Shown here in pieces: positions 37,635 to 46,541 of a DNA stretch of 64,000 nt (its first letter is position 1; every line of letters starts with the position of its first letter). The stretch is from the NCBI GenBank assembly GCA_963847145.1, contig CAWJYN010000003.1, positions 744,001 through 808,000 of the forward strand. Reading direction: 5' to 3'. The DNA is from JABFRJ01 sp963847145 (GTDB lineage: Bacteria > Pseudomonadota > Alphaproteobacteria > Rhizobiales > Hyphomicrobiaceae). A program made the translations under genes and the position numbers. The notes under the pieces are model-generated. The model was not told the DNA's origin. It did not search any database and saw only the letters and a list, made by a program, of their open reading frames with translations.

Positions 37635-37764
37635 GGGAAAATCTGCAGCGAGCCAGGTCGGCGCTGGTTCAATATCTGCCCGGCGGACAGCACGGTAGCT
37701 GTGGCACACGCTCGCAATGGGCTACAGCACTGAATGTGTCTCGCTTCGCTCTTGTACGCGACAC

Positions 37765-38157
37765 TCAATCGCGCTCATATCCGACTGGTTTGCAGGCGTC
37801 GCGCAAGAGAATGGGCCGGGACCAGGGCAAGACGATGATCGCGTCAAAACCTTGTTCGTGATCAGCGAAGGCGGGACGCTGTGCGATCCAGTGCCCGGCG
37901 GCCTTGTGCATCCGACGCATTTGCTGCGGCGTCAGAGCGGCCTCGCCATTTTCGCGTGTCCGCCGGTACTTCACTTCGATGAAGGCTATGCGTTGGCCGC
38001 GCCGGGCGATCAAATCAAGCTCGCCATAGGGCGTGCGGTGGCGCCGGCCGACGATGCGATATCCCTGCAGCAGAATGAATACCGCCGCGACATGTTCGGC
38101 CCAGCGACCCTCGCGTTCGCGTGCGACACGCCGCGGATCAGGCGGCTTGGCACTCAC
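37765..38157 (-). CDS. YraN family (UPF0102) protein
   Basis: A 130-residue protein of the YraN family, a small PD-(D/E)XK nuclease fold related to Holliday junction resolvases. The core is RRHRTPYGELDLIARRG followed by IAFIEVKYRR, giving the Glu-Asp-Glu-Lys set. Its start overlaps the stop of rsmI by four bases. The rsmI-yraN order is widely conserved in bacteria, which supports the identity. Biological function remains unproven. Confidence 0.92.
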   Translation of the reverse strand: MSAKPPDPRRVAREREGRWAEHVAAVFILLQGYRIVGRRHRTPYGELDLIARRGQRIAFIEVKYRRTRENGEAALTPQQMRRMHKAAGHWIAQRPAFADHEQGFDAIIVLPWSRPILLRDACKPVGYERD

Positions 38158-39083
38158 GGTTTGCCTTGCCGGCGCTTGAGTGCGAGCGCCAAATCGTAGA
38201 CGCGGCCACGAGCAACGCCCAGCGCTTCAGCGACGGCTTGGGCCGCGTCTCGTGTGCTGGACTCGGCCATGGCAGTTTCGAGATGGGTTTCGATCATGGC
38301 ATCCGTGACCACACCCGCTTTCGGTGGTGCGACGAGGACGACGAACTCGCCACGGGGGGAATCTTCCGCGAGCCGGATCGCGACTTCGCTGGCCGGACCC
38401 AGTACGATCGCTTCATGCAGTTTGGTCAGTTCCCGCGCCACCGCCACTTCACGATTGCCCAATCCGGCTACGATGTCGGCGACACAGTCCGCCACGCGCG
38501 ACGGCGCTTCATAGAACACCAGAGTAGCGGGCACTTGGGCGAGTTCTTTGAGCCGCGCCATGCGCGCTGCCGACTTTGGCGGCAAAAAACCTGCAAACAG
38601 AAAGCAATCTGTCGGCAGGCCGCTCATGGTCAATGCGGTCAAGACCGCCGAGGCACCTGGCACGGCGGTTACCATGTGCCCCGCTTCCACAGCTGCGCGG
38701 ACAAGTTTGTAGCCTGGATCCGAGATGAGCGGGGTACCGGCATCGGAGATCAACGCGATCCGCCGGCCCTGAGCGAGGCTCGCGAGGATCTGTGGCCGCG
38801 CCACGTCGCCATTGTGCTCATGATAGGGTTTCAGGGGCGCGGACAAGCCGAAATGCGCCGTTAGTGTGCGACTGTGGCGCGTATCCTCGCAGTAGATGAT
38901 GTCAGCACCCGCAAGTGTTGCGATGGCGCGGAGCGTGATATCGCCAAGATTGCCGATGGGCGTCGCGACCAGATGAAGCCCGGGCGCGACCGGTTTGGCG
39001 AGCGCTGCGCGCAGCGCTTCCATCGTCCGCACCATGGTGCCGTCAGCGCGGGTGGCACTAGAGCTGCCGTCGGACGTGGCCAC
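38154..39083 (-). CDS. rsmI: 16S rRNA (cytidine(1402)-2'-O)-methyltransferase
   Basis: A 309-residue tetrapyrrole-methylase-fold enzyme that 2'-O-methylates C1402 of 16S rRNA using SAM. HLVATPIGNLGDITLRA is the RsmI N-terminus. Then come CEDTRHSRTL, ALISDAGTPLISDPGYKLV and TVLFYEAPSRV-like sequence. The GTG at 39083 is preferred because GGGGAG stands six bases upstream and it avoids overlap with the preceding gene; ATG at 39035 or 39146 are alternatives. The C-terminal part (DAMIETHLETAMAESSTRDA) is the small helical extension of the family. It is coupled to yraN by ATGA. Confidence 0.93.
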   Translation of the reverse strand: MATSDGSSSATRADGTMVRTMEALRAALAKPVAPGLHLVATPIGNLGDITLRAIATLAGADIIYCEDTRHSRTLTAHFGLSAPLKPYHEHNGDVARPQILASLAQGRRIALISDAGTPLISDPGYKLVRAAVEAGHMVTAVPGASAVLTALTMSGLPTDCFLFAGFLPPKSAARMARLKELAQVPATLVFYEAPSRVADCVADIVAGLGNREVAVARELTKLHEAIVLGPASEVAIRLAEDSPRGEFVVLVAPPKAGVVTDAMIETHLETAMAESSTRDAAQAVAEALGVARGRVYDLALALKRRQGKP

Positions 39084-39097
39084 GGCGTACTCCCCGA

Positions 39098-39757
39098 TCA
39101 GGCGACGGGTGTCGATGGATAGGCGAGCTGTTCGCGGGCGCGCCACTCATTGGTGACGAAGTTGATCACCAGCGACTTGCGGACGCCGTCGATCTGGCGG
39201 GATTCGAAGCCATGATAGGTGGTCCCGCTTGGGACAAAGATCATGGCGGCGTTGGAATTAAACGGCGAACGGCCGACATGCTTTTTGTCATGGTCATAAA
39301 TGTCTGTGCCGAGATCGGTGTGTTGGGCGTCGGTCGAAAGATACAACAGAAAGGTGAAGGATTTGACGCCGAGGTCGGTGTGTGGCTCGAGCCAGAAACC
39401 GTTCGTATCCTGGGCAAATTCTACGCGCAGGTAGGTGCCACCGAGCTTGGTCGCGAACGTCTTCTCAATAGCGTCTGTCACTCGCTTGTCTTGCAGTGCG
39501 GCGTTGACAGCATTGCAGACCGGATGCCGGGCCATGTTCTCGGCGTCGAAGTATTTGCGGGTGGCATTGTGCACTTCGCGCTTCCCTGACACGCCGCCCA
39601 GCGCCGGGGCGGGGAACGGCAGGGCCAGCACTTCAGCCACCACATCCGCCGGCAGGCAGTTGCTCAGGATCCAATAGGGGTAAGGCTGTTCGCTTTTCTT
39701 GGCCGCTGCGAAGCTCTGCGTCAGCGTGGCCACGATCGCATCTTTGGAGCTCGGCAT
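39098..39757 (-). CDS. 2-oxoglutarate/Fe(II)-dependent oxygenase (prolyl 4-hydroxylase-like)
   Basis: A 219-residue double-stranded beta-helix oxygenase. The iron ligands are His126 and Asp128 in WLEPHTDLGVKSFTF and the distal His182 in YHGFESR. Arg193 (GVRKSLVINFV) would bind 2-oxoglutarate. The type resembles the Pro-4-hydroxylase/SM-20-like proteins found near surface-polysaccharide genes, but here it sits upstream of rsmI by 14 bp on the same strand and may be co-transcribed. The start at 39757 gives MPSSKDAIVATLTQ; a longer frame to 39898 adds a non-conserved leader. Substrate unknown. Confidence 0.85.
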   Translation of the reverse strand: MPSSKDAIVATLTQSFAAAKKSEQPYPYWILSNCLPADVVAEVLALPFPAPALGGVSGKREVHNATRKYFDAENMARHPVCNAVNAALQDKRVTDAIEKTFATKLGGTYLRVEFAQDTNGFWLEPHTDLGVKSFTFLLYLSTDAQHTDLGTDIYDHDKKHVGRSPFNSNAAMIFVPSGTTYHGFESRQIDGVRKSLVINFVTNEWRAREQLAYPSTPVA

Positions 39758-40127
39758 CGGTGTCGTCCTGATTGAGGGCCGCGCGGCGATCATGACAATC
39801 GCGTACGCGGTATGGGTTCGCTCTTTACGATAGCATTGGCACACGGCGGCGCGCCACCGACACGGCGTCGCGGCGGGCATCACCCTGCCTTTTGTCACGC
39901 AGTTTTGTGGGCAACGCTGTTGGGGAACACCGAGGCAAAGCCTTCCGGCCAGGTCCGCCGCTCCGCGAGGAGCCTACGTCTGGAGGTGGAGACAAAGCTT
40001 CTTCGGATGGGGGTGCAGCAATCTGAGATCGCGCACATGAACCGTTAAGCCTTGCCTCGGATCGTTTCATCGTCTGCCTTACCGGTGGCAAAACTGAGGC
40101 GATGGCCAATGCGGCAGGCTTTGGCAC
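39758..40127. other. Intergenic region, nothing recognised
   Basis: These 370 bp separate the 2OG oxygenase start from the end of the next minus-strand gene. Short frames occur on both strands without domains or starts with ribosome-binding sites. The promoter of the oxygenase-rsmI-yraN unit should lie near 39760-39850. Confidence 0.45.
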
Positions 40128-40508
40128 TTATAGGTACGCGACTTCTATCAGGGCTAGCAGAATAAGGCCGATCGACAGGATCCACGTGAAGATCGCACCG
40201 CGATGCGTCGGATGGTCGGGGCCAAGCATCAGCATCGAGATCAATACGAAGGCCATGGTGAGGTTGACGGCGATGTGCCCCGCGAGGCCGAAGCCGGCGC
40301 CGAGGCCGTCCCTGGTCCAATCGGCGAGCGTGGCAATAGTTGCAAGCGCGACGCCCGCAAGTGCCCCACCCAGAGTTCTTGGCCAGAACGAGGAACCGGC
40401 CTGCGGCCAACCAAGCAAACGGATCGAACTGCCCGGAAAAACGAGCAGCATCAGCGCGAAACCGCCAGAAATAAGGACTTCGATCGACAGTAATTTGGCT
40501 TGGGTCAC
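40128..40508 (-). CDS. Small four-helix membrane protein, unknown function
   Basis: A 126-residue hydrophobic protein with four predicted membrane segments (about residues 8-28, 45-65, 73-95, 106-125). The loops have RLLGWPQAGSSFWPRTLGG and LGPDHPTHRGAIF. The layout resembles small uncharacterised DUF4345-like or DoxX-like membrane proteins, but no signature is clear. It stands alone on the minus strand. The start at 40508 (MTQAKLLSIEVL) has no competing upstream ATG of note. Confidence 0.65.
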   Translation of the reverse strand: MTQAKLLSIEVLISGGFALMLLVFPGSSIRLLGWPQAGSSFWPRTLGGALAGVALATIATLADWTRDGLGAGFGLAGHIAVNLTMAFVLISMLMLGPDHPTHRGAIFTWILSIGLILLALIEVAYL

Positions 40509-40644
40509 GTCTTGAAAATCCGGAATGTGCGGCAGCGCCAGAAACTCGGATCAGCGCCAGACGGCCGGCCATGACACTGCTGACCAAGAAAACGCCCGCG
40601 CGAGGCGGGCGGCAATCTCAGGCAGATGATAAACGGCTTAGCGC

Positions 40645-41238
40645 TCACTCGCCAGCGCGTTGTGCGCTTTTGGATCCCTGTCGGCGTGCTTCCATATCGG
40701 CCCAGAAATTCTTCTGGTCGAACTGCTCTGGTGCCTTGTCGGTCTTTAGGAAGTCAAAGGCGCCACCGCTTGCGACCTTTTTCTCTTGCGCGGCGTTGAG
40801 TTGATAATTGCCCGCCAAGTGGCGCTGCAAGTCGGACTTGATCGATGCTGTCCGGCGCTCGGAGCAATAGCCCTCATCACCTTTCAAGTTGTTGGTGACG
40901 TTCATAAATGTGGCATCGTAGGTTTTGTCGAAAATGGCCAGTTGGGCCTGCTGGGCGCCATCCCGGGCTTCTGCTGCCAGATAATTAGATTTCAGCCTGG
41001 CGGCGTCGAAATTATAGCCGCATTTCTGCGCCCGCGCCGCAGTCCACGCGACCTGGACGGATTTGGCTGAGGGATCATCGGGCTTGATGTTGGCACCGTC
41101 GGCCGACCCGGCGCTGGATTTGCCGTCGAGCAGGCTGGCCGTGGAGATGCCCGATGCAGGGCTGTTACCATTGCAGCCACCCAAGAGGGCAGTTGCCAGG
41201 ACAAACCCAGACATGGAAATTGTCAGAATGCGCATCAA
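40645..41238 (-). CDS. Putative lipoprotein of unknown function
   Basis: A 197-residue exported protein. Residues 1-22 form a lipoprotein signal, MMRILTISMSGFVLATALLGGC, with the lipobox LLGGC. A Ser/Ala/Gly-rich linker follows. The conserved-looking domain begins near residue 60 (VQVAWTAARAQKCGYNFDAARLKSNYLA) with two cysteines, at KCGYNF and GYCSERR, that may pair. Proteins of this form occur in Hyphomicrobiales as hypothetical genes. The start is either of the first two Met codons. It is divergent from tatA by about 260 bp. Confidence 0.75.
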   Translation of the reverse strand: MMRILTISMSGFVLATALLGGCNGNSPASGISTASLLDGKSSAGSADGANIKPDDPSAKSVQVAWTAARAQKCGYNFDAARLKSNYLAAEARDGAQQAQLAIFDKTYDATFMNVTNNLKGDEGYCSERRTASIKSDLQRHLAGNYQLNAAQEKKVASGGAFDFLKTDKAPEQFDQKNFWADMEARRQGSKSAQRAGE

Positions 41239-41498
41239 AACAGAGCCTTCCCAGAGGGGGGTCTAATGCAGAATCTCTATTTTGCTGAACAAGGGTCAAC
41301 CGTCAATGGCACGGGGTAAGGAAACTGTTCACGAGATATTGCAGAAGATGTTGAAGAACAGGCCCTTGAGCTGACACAGGCCTGCGTCCATGTGAGGTGG
41401 CGCGGTTTGGCAGGCCTTTGCTTGAAGGGGGGCGACCTTTCTGCAATAGTAACCTGTAAACAAGCGGCTGGCAGTGCCGTAAATCGGAGTGAAATCAA

Positions 41499-41732
41499 AT
41501 GGGTGCGATGAGCGTCTGGCACTGGCTGATCCTGATTGTCGTCGGGATGGTGGCCTTCGGCGGCAAAGGCAAGATTTCGTCCATCATGGGCGATGTGGCC
41601 GATGGCATCAAAAGTTTCAAAAAAGGCATGGCTGACGACACTGTCGAGGCCAAAAAGGCTGAAGAACAGAAGGCGCTAGAAGCCCAGAAGGCGGGCCAGC
41701 CGACCTCCAGCAGCACCGGCACGAAGGTCTGA
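41499..41732 (+). CDS. tatA: Sec-independent protein translocase subunit TatA
   Basis: A 77-residue single-span protein that forms the Tat pore. It has a membrane helix (residues 5-20), the hinge FGGKGKISSIMGDVADGI, an amphipathic helix, and a charged Lys/Glu-rich tail. CGGAGTG precedes the ATG. It is first in the tatABC operon, 33 bp before tatB. The operon would export folded proteins with RR signals such as the L,D-transpeptidase at 11.4 kb. Confidence 0.95.
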   Translation: MGAMSVWHWLILIVVGMVAFGGKGKISSIMGDVADGIKSFKKGMADDTVEAKKAEEQKALEAQKAGQPTSSSTGTKV

Positions 41733-41765
41733 CGGCGCGCAACAAAGCCGGAAGCACGATCAATT

Positions 41766-42269
41766 ATGTTCGATTTGACGTCCAGTAAGTTGCTCATTCT
41801 CGGTGTCGTGGCCCTCATCGTCGTGGGCCCGAAGGAATTGCCGTTTCTTCTGCGCACCATTGGCAAGTACGTTGCCATGATGCGCCGGCAGGCCAACGAG
41901 TTCCGGTCCCAGTTCGACGAGGCGATGCGCGAAGCGGAGCTGGACGACATCCGTAAGGACGTCGAGAAAGTCGCCCGCGATGCCGAAGCGTCTTTGCGGG
42001 ATGCTGGCTCCAGTGTCGATCGCGAGATCCACGCTAGCCAGCAGGCCGTCGACCAAACGATCAAGGCTGAACCGGCCAAGGCTGATAGCGGAGCAGTGGC
42101 CGAGCCCGTGCATACGTTTGACGCGCTGAATGGTTTGGATGCTGAACCTGAGACGAACCACGCCGCGGCATCGCCTGTGGCTCATGCCACCATCGTGACC
42201 GCCCCTATCGCAATACCGATCACCGCTCTGCCGGAACACGCCCCCGAACTTGCCAAGACGGGGACCTGA
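41766..42269 (+). CDS. tatB: Sec-independent protein translocase subunit TatB
   Basis: A 167-residue Tat receptor subunit. It begins MFDLTSSKLLILGVVALIVVGP with the conserved Glu-Leu-Pro (GPKELPFLLRTIG) after the membrane helix. A long amphipathic helix (MRRQANEFRSQFDEAMREAEL) and a variable acidic, Ala/Pro-rich tail follow. With TatC it recognises twin-arginine signals. It is located three bases before tatC. Confidence 0.95.
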   Translation: MFDLTSSKLLILGVVALIVVGPKELPFLLRTIGKYVAMMRRQANEFRSQFDEAMREAELDDIRKDVEKVARDAEASLRDAGSSVDREIHASQQAVDQTIKAEPAKADSGAVAEPVHTFDALNGLDAEPETNHAAASPVAHATIVTAPIAIPITALPEHAPELAKTGT

Positions 42270-42272
42270 GCG

Positions 42273-43106
42273 ATGCAGGACCTTGCAACCAAGCCCGCCG
42301 CTGCACCGCCGGCACCCGAGCGCCCCGGCCACGATGACATCGAGGCGTCGAAGGCGCCGCTGATGGAGCACTTGATCGAGCTGCGCCAGCGCTTGATCTA
42401 CTCGCTGATCGCCTTCGTGATCATGTTCATCGGCTGCTACGCAATTGCGCGCCCGATCTATAACATTCTCGTCTGGCCGTTCGTCCGCGTGGTTGGCCCG
42501 GACAAAGCCAAGCTGATCGCCACGCACTTCCTCGAACAGCTGTACACCAACATCCGGCTGGCCATGTTTGGCGCGGCTTTCCTGTCATTTCCGTACGTTG
42601 CCTATCAGATCTACAAGTTCGTCGCGCCGGGCCTCTACAAGAACGAGCGCGACGCCTTCCGGCCATATCTGCTGGCGACTTTCCTGCTGTTCGGCCTCGG
42701 CGCGCTGGTCGTCTACTTCGTCGTCATGCCGCTGCTGATCCAATTCTCAGTTGATATCACCCCGCAGGCAGGTGGCGACGGCAAGGCAGCGATCGAGCTG
42801 CTGCCGAAAGTTTCAGAGTACCTGACCTTGATCATGACCTTGATCTTCGGCTTCGGCATCTGCTTCCAGCTACCGGTCGTGCTGACCTTGCTGGCGCGCG
42901 CTGGCGTGGTGACCGGCGACATGCTCATCCAATTCCGCCGCTACGCCATTGTCGCAATTGCAGCAGTCTCAGCGGTTCTGTCGCCGCCCGATCCGTTCTC
43001 CATGCTCGCCATGATGGCACCAACCATCGGACTGTATGAAGCCTCGATCTGGATCGTGAAGTATCTCGAACGCAGGTCCGAAACGACACCGCCGGCCAAG
43101 ACCTGA
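42273..43106 (+). CDS. tatC: Sec-independent protein translocase subunit TatC
   Basis: A 277-residue six-span membrane protein that binds twin-arginine signal peptides. The N-terminal signature is KAPLMEHLIELRQRLIYS, with the conserved Glu. FLEQLYTNIRLAMFGAAFLSFPYVAYQIYKF-type sequence (in two blocks) is the first periplasmic loop and second helix. The FGFGICFQLPVVLTLLARAGV helix is also typical. Its ATG lies three bases after the tatB stop. It ends the tatABC operon. Confidence 0.97.
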   Translation: MQDLATKPAAAPPAPERPGHDDIEASKAPLMEHLIELRQRLIYSLIAFVIMFIGCYAIARPIYNILVWPFVRVVGPDKAKLIATHFLEQLYTNIRLAMFGAAFLSFPYVAYQIYKFVAPGLYKNERDAFRPYLLATFLLFGLGALVVYFVVMPLLIQFSVDITPQAGGDGKAAIELLPKVSEYLTLIMTLIFGFGICFQLPVVLTLLARAGVVTGDMLIQFRRYAIVAIAAVSAVLSPPDPFSMLAMMAPTIGLYEASIWIVKYLERRSETTPPAKT

Positions 43107-43151
43107 AGCAAGACCTGATCGGCGCCCTCCCTGACTCAAGAGCGAGCCACT

Positions 43152-43877
43152 ATGCCGTTGTCATCAGATGGCTCCGCCACTGCATGCATGCAATCCTCAG
43201 CAATGCTTGCTCCGCTTCTCAACGCCCACCCATCGCGGCCGTTCGTCGTTGCCCAACTTGGCCAGTCCCTTGACGGGCGCATCGCGACGCCGACCGGCGA
43301 GAGCCGCTGGATCAACAAAGATGCAGCGCTTGATCATGTGCACCGTATCCGCGCAAACGTAGACGCTGTGCTCGTTGGTGTCGGCACGGTGGTCGCTGAC
43401 GATCCAATTCTCAATGTCCGTCGCGTTCACGGACGCAATCCAGCGCGCGTTGTGATCGATCCCAAAGGCCGCATGCCGGTCACCGCGCGCTGCCTCGATG
43501 GCAAAGATGGCTGCCGCCGCCTCGTGATCCGAGCAGAGGGGATCAGCGCGCCAGCGTTGCCCGATGGCGTCGAGATCATAACACTGCCACCGGACGCCGG
43601 CGGCAGGCTGGACCCTGGAGCGACAGTCGCGGCGCTGTTCGCGCGCGGGATCAAGACAATGCTGATCGAAGGCGGCGCATGGACCGTCTCTGAGTTCATC
43701 AATGCCGGCGCCGTCGACCGGCTGCATGTGCTGGTCGCGCCGGTGATCCTGGGTTCCGGCAAGACCGGCCTTAGCCTGACGCCCATCGATCGGCTGTCCG
43801 AAGCGCTCAGGCCCACGGCTCGTGTGTTCCCGCTTGCCGACGGTGACGTTCTGTTCGACTGTGATTTACGCGGGTAG
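43152..43877 (+). CDS. RibD C-terminal-like reductase (dihydrofolate reductase fold)
   Basis: A 241-residue protein with only the reductase domain of RibD. It has PFVVAQLGQSLDGRIATPTGESRW-type start (two blocks), GVGTVVADDPILNVR and MLIEGGAWTVSEFINAGAVDRL, the NADPH and substrate-binding motifs. The deaminase half of RibD, with its zinc motif, is missing, so it may reduce pyrimidines for riboflavin synthesis with a separate deaminase, or act on another substrate. The start is uncertain: Met codons 12 and 17 residues in are also possible. The tatC stop is 45 bp upstream, so it may be read from the tat operon. Confidence 0.85.
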   Translation: MPLSSDGSATACMQSSAMLAPLLNAHPSRPFVVAQLGQSLDGRIATPTGESRWINKDAALDHVHRIRANVDAVLVGVGTVVADDPILNVRRVHGRNPARVVIDPKGRMPVTARCLDGKDGCRRLVIRAEGISAPALPDGVEIITLPPDAGGRLDPGATVAALFARGIKTMLIEGGAWTVSEFINAGAVDRLHVLVAPVILGSGKTGLSLTPIDRLSEALRPTARVFPLADGDVLFDCDLRG

Positions 43878-43892
43878 CGAATCAGTTGCGCG

Positions 43893-44498
43893 ATGGAGAC
43901 CGAGACGATGGCCAACAAAGCGACAGACCGTCCGGGTACGACTGCGTCCCTCGTCTACAGTTTGACCGCTCGAAAGTTTCATTGGTGGACGGCGGCGCTC
44001 GTACTCTTCATGTTGCCGCTGGGCTTCGGCATGAGCTATCGGGCCAACGAGCTGAAAATTTTCGACGGCACGACGAACACGATGTACTCGGCGCACAAGT
44101 TCGTCGGGTTTATCATTCTGTGGCTGGTCGCGGCGCGCCTCTTTTATCGCATCAAGAACGGCGCGCCAGCGACCGAGCCGGGACTGGAGACGTGGCAGAT
44201 CGCTGCCAGTCACGCGACGCACTGGTCACTTTATCTCCTGCTCTTGCTCGTTCCTCTTGGTGGTTGGCTCGGCGTCTCGCTTTATGGCGCTCGCGATATC
44301 TTCGGCATCTTCAGTCTGCCACCCATTGCTCCCGTGAACCAAGCGCTGTCGGAGACAGTGTTCAAGTTGCATGGGATCGGCGCGTTTCTAATCGCGCTGC
44401 TCGTCGCTGCTCACCTTGGTGCCGCAGCCTTCCACCATCTCATCCGAGGTGACGGCGTGCTCCGCCGCATGTGGCCCAGTCTCCGTCAGCCCAAGTAG
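43893..44498 (+). CDS. Cytochrome b561
   Basis: A 201-residue membrane di-heme cytochrome of the bacterial b561 family. Four membrane segments carry the heme histidines: ARKFHWWTA in helix 1, YSAHKFVGF in helix 2, and KLHGIGAFLIALLVAAHLGAAAF in helix 4 with two histidines at the right spacing. It probably passes electrons between quinol and a periplasmic acceptor, perhaps superoxide as in CybB. It starts 15 bp after the RibD-like gene and may share its transcript. ATG at 43908 is an alternative start. Confidence 0.92.
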   Translation: METETMANKATDRPGTTASLVYSLTARKFHWWTAALVLFMLPLGFGMSYRANELKIFDGTTNTMYSAHKFVGFIILWLVAARLFYRIKNGAPATEPGLETWQIAASHATHWSLYLLLLLVPLGGWLGVSLYGARDIFGIFSLPPIAPVNQALSETVFKLHGIGAFLIALLVAAHLGAAAFHHLIRGDGVLRRMWPSLRQPK

Positions 44499-44685
44499 GC
44501 GGACGCGGTGTGTCGCTGGGTTGGCCGGCGATGCCTGCAGCGCGATTGCGTGACCGGCCGTGACTGCCGATTGTTCAGCCCATCGAACGTGTTTGGCGCC
44601 GATGGCACTGCATCGCGCGTTATTCGCAAGCGATTTGAACAGGCCGTTATCGCCCACTGCTCGTGGTCCGCTGTTTCGTGCGAGA

Positions 44686-44761
44686 TGGCGCTCCCTACGG
44701 GAGTTCGAACCCGTCTTACCAAATTGAAAATCTGGTGTCCTAACCGATAGACGAAGGGAGC
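44686..44761 (-). tRNA. tRNA-Glu (UUC)
   Basis: On the minus strand a full cloverleaf can be drawn. The acceptor stem GCTCCCT pairs with AGGGAGC. The anticodon stem CCAGA pairs with TTTGG around the loop TTTTCAA, giving anticodon UUC. The T-arm ACGGG-TTCGAAC-TCCCGT follows. The discriminator is G and the CCA end is encoded (complement of 44686-44688). Length is 76 nt, normal for tRNA-Glu. Confidence 0.96.
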
Positions 44762-45044
44762 GGACGGGCCGGTCTATAGACAGTTCAGACGGCAGGCGCA
44801 AGCCGTCTGAGTTGCGTCTGATTTACCGCCCACTGCAGCCGGCCGAGCGCCTCAAAGGCATGGCGTGTCCCAGCGGGCGTCGCCATGCCCTTGCAATGTG
44901 GTGCGCGTGAGCGGCTGGTGCGCAGTCCGGTGGACACCAAGTCAGAGCCGAACCAAGGGCAACGGCGCGGCTGGACCCAACCAAAAGCGCAGCCCCTGGC
45001 CTCCGACTGCGGGCGCCAAGCCGTTCGGCCGAGTGCAAGAAGCC

Positions 45045-46025
45045 TCAGAAGTTTACCTTGTCGCCGCCTTTGAGTTCGAGCATCTCGCGTGCATCTGCAG
45101 GCGTTGCGATTTCGAGGCCGAGGCCTTCGATGATCTTGCGAACGGTGCTGACCTGCGCGGCGTTGCTTTCGGCGAGCTTGCCCGGGCCGAGCCAGAGGCT
45201 GTCTTCGAGGCCGACGCGCACGTTGCCGCCGAGCGCTATGGCCTGCGCGGCGATAGTCATCTGGTTGCGGCCGGCACCCAGCACGCTCCACTGGTAGTCC
45301 TTGCCGAACAGGCGGTCAGCAGTGCGGCGCATGTGCTGCACGTCTTCGGGGTGTGGACCGATGCCGCCGAGCAGACCGAATACGGACTGAATGAAAAACG
45401 GCGGTTTGACGAGACCGCGATCAGCAAAGTGGCGCAAGGTGTAGAGGTGGCCGATGTCGTAGCACTCGATCTCAAAACGTGTGTTGTTGGCCGCACAGCG
45501 CGTAAGAATGTTCTCGATATCCTTGAAGGTGTTCTTGAAGATGCGATCGTCGGAGGCTTCAAGATAAGGTTTCTCCCAATCGTGCTTGAACTCCTTGAAG
45601 CGCTCCAACATGGGATAGAGACCGAAGTTCATTGACCCCATGTTGAGGGACGCCACTTCTGGCTTGAGCACAGCGCAGGGTAAGAGGCGCTCGTCGATGC
45701 TCATGGTGGGCGCGCCACCGGTAGTGATGTTGAGGACGGCGTCGGTGCGCTGCTTGATGACCTTGAGGAATGGGTGAAAGGCCTCGGGCGTGTGGATCGG
45801 CTTGCCGGTCTTTTCGTCGCGGGCGTGGAGGTGCACGAGGGCTGCGCCGGCCTCAGCGGCACCGATGGCGGCATCGGCGATCTGCTGGGCGGTGATGGGC
45901 AGATACGGCGACATTGACGGCGTGTGGATCGAGCCGGTGACGGCACAGGTGATCATGACCTTGCGGGCTTTGCCTTTGTGCACGGCAGGTGCCTGCGGCG
46001 TGGTTTGCTTTGACGGCGTGGCCAT
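45045..46025 (-). CDS. Beta-keto acid cleavage enzyme (BKACE, DUF849; Kce-like)
   Basis: A 326-residue TIM-barrel enzyme of the 3-keto-5-aminohexanoate cleavage family. The zinc-binding HxH is in AALVHLHARDEKTGKP, and the conserved ITCAVTGSIHTPSMSP opens the barrel. NITTGGAPTMS is a substrate loop. Members combine a beta-keto acid with acetyl-CoA to give acetoacetate and a new acyl-CoA; substrates range from lysine-fermentation intermediates to dehydrocarnitine. The start at 46025 gives MATPSKQTTPQAP. No partner CoA-transferase gene is adjacent, so the substrate is open. Confidence 0.92.
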   Translation of the reverse strand: MATPSKQTTPQAPAVHKGKARKVMITCAVTGSIHTPSMSPYLPITAQQIADAAIGAAEAGAALVHLHARDEKTGKPIHTPEAFHPFLKVIKQRTDAVLNITTGGAPTMSIDERLLPCAVLKPEVASLNMGSMNFGLYPMLERFKEFKHDWEKPYLEASDDRIFKNTFKDIENILTRCAANNTRFEIECYDIGHLYTLRHFADRGLVKPPFFIQSVFGLLGGIGPHPEDVQHMRRTADRLFGKDYQWSVLGAGRNQMTIAAQAIALGGNVRVGLEDSLWLGPGKLAESNAAQVSTVRKIIEGLGLEIATPADAREMLELKGGDKVNF

Positions 46026-46205
46026 GGCGGAACCTTCGGAAGGAGCGTGTTGGTGAAGGCATGTTTGCCGATCACACACCCGTTTACAACCCGCGTACGG
46101 CGCGGAGGAGCCAGGACTTTCAAGGCCATGACGGGCGCGTGTTCGCAGCCTTGCCTCAGCCTTGGTCGCACGCCAAACTGCACGCCGTTGGGAAGATCGT
46201 TTGGT

Positions 46206-46541
46206 ATGGAGGTCGTTGTGACAGGGCCAAAACGCAAACGACGGCCGCCTATTCTCGCGGCTATGACTTTCGCCGGGACTGTCCTTTTCGCTGGGGGGTT
46301 GGCCGTTACGGTCGAAGCGTGCGCCCAGTCATCGCCGCCTGGATCGTTCCAGGTCGCGAAGGTTGGCTCCTGTCAAAGCTGGTTTCGGACGTGTGCTGCG
46401 CGCTGCAAAGAGCGGGCACCGCTGGACAAGGCCTGTGTGTCCGAGCGATGCACTCCGAAGTTGTCGGACTGCCGGCTTTCGGGCTGCTGGGAGCAGGGCG
46501 AGCTCTACGGCGGCGCCAAGCAGTGCGGGCTGGCGAAGTGA
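46206..46541 (+). CDS. Small secreted cysteine-rich protein, unknown function
   Basis: A 111-residue protein. A basic start (GPKRKRRPPILAAM) is followed by a hydrophobic segment ending VEACAQ, probably a signal peptide. The mature part, about 65 residues, has eight cysteines in a spacing such as CQSWFRTCAARC, KACVSERC, SDCRLSGC and KQC, enough for four disulfides. The start at 46206 is the last ATG before the signal; GTG codons just downstream are possible. It is divergent from the BKACE gene. Nothing here names a role; an envelope-stable small protein is likely. Confidence 0.6.
   Translation: MEVVVTGPKRKRRPPILAAMTFAGTVLFAGGLAVTVEACAQSSPPGSFQVAKVGSCQSWFRTCAARCKERAPLDKACVSERCTPKLSDCRLSGCWEQGELYGGAKQCGLAK

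Noticed and set aside
44785..44810. Inverted GCCGTCTGA repeat identical to the Neisseria DNA uptake core
   Set aside because: A single copy in an alphaproteobacterium is most likely chance; it may be only a weak hairpin between the tRNA and the BKACE gene.
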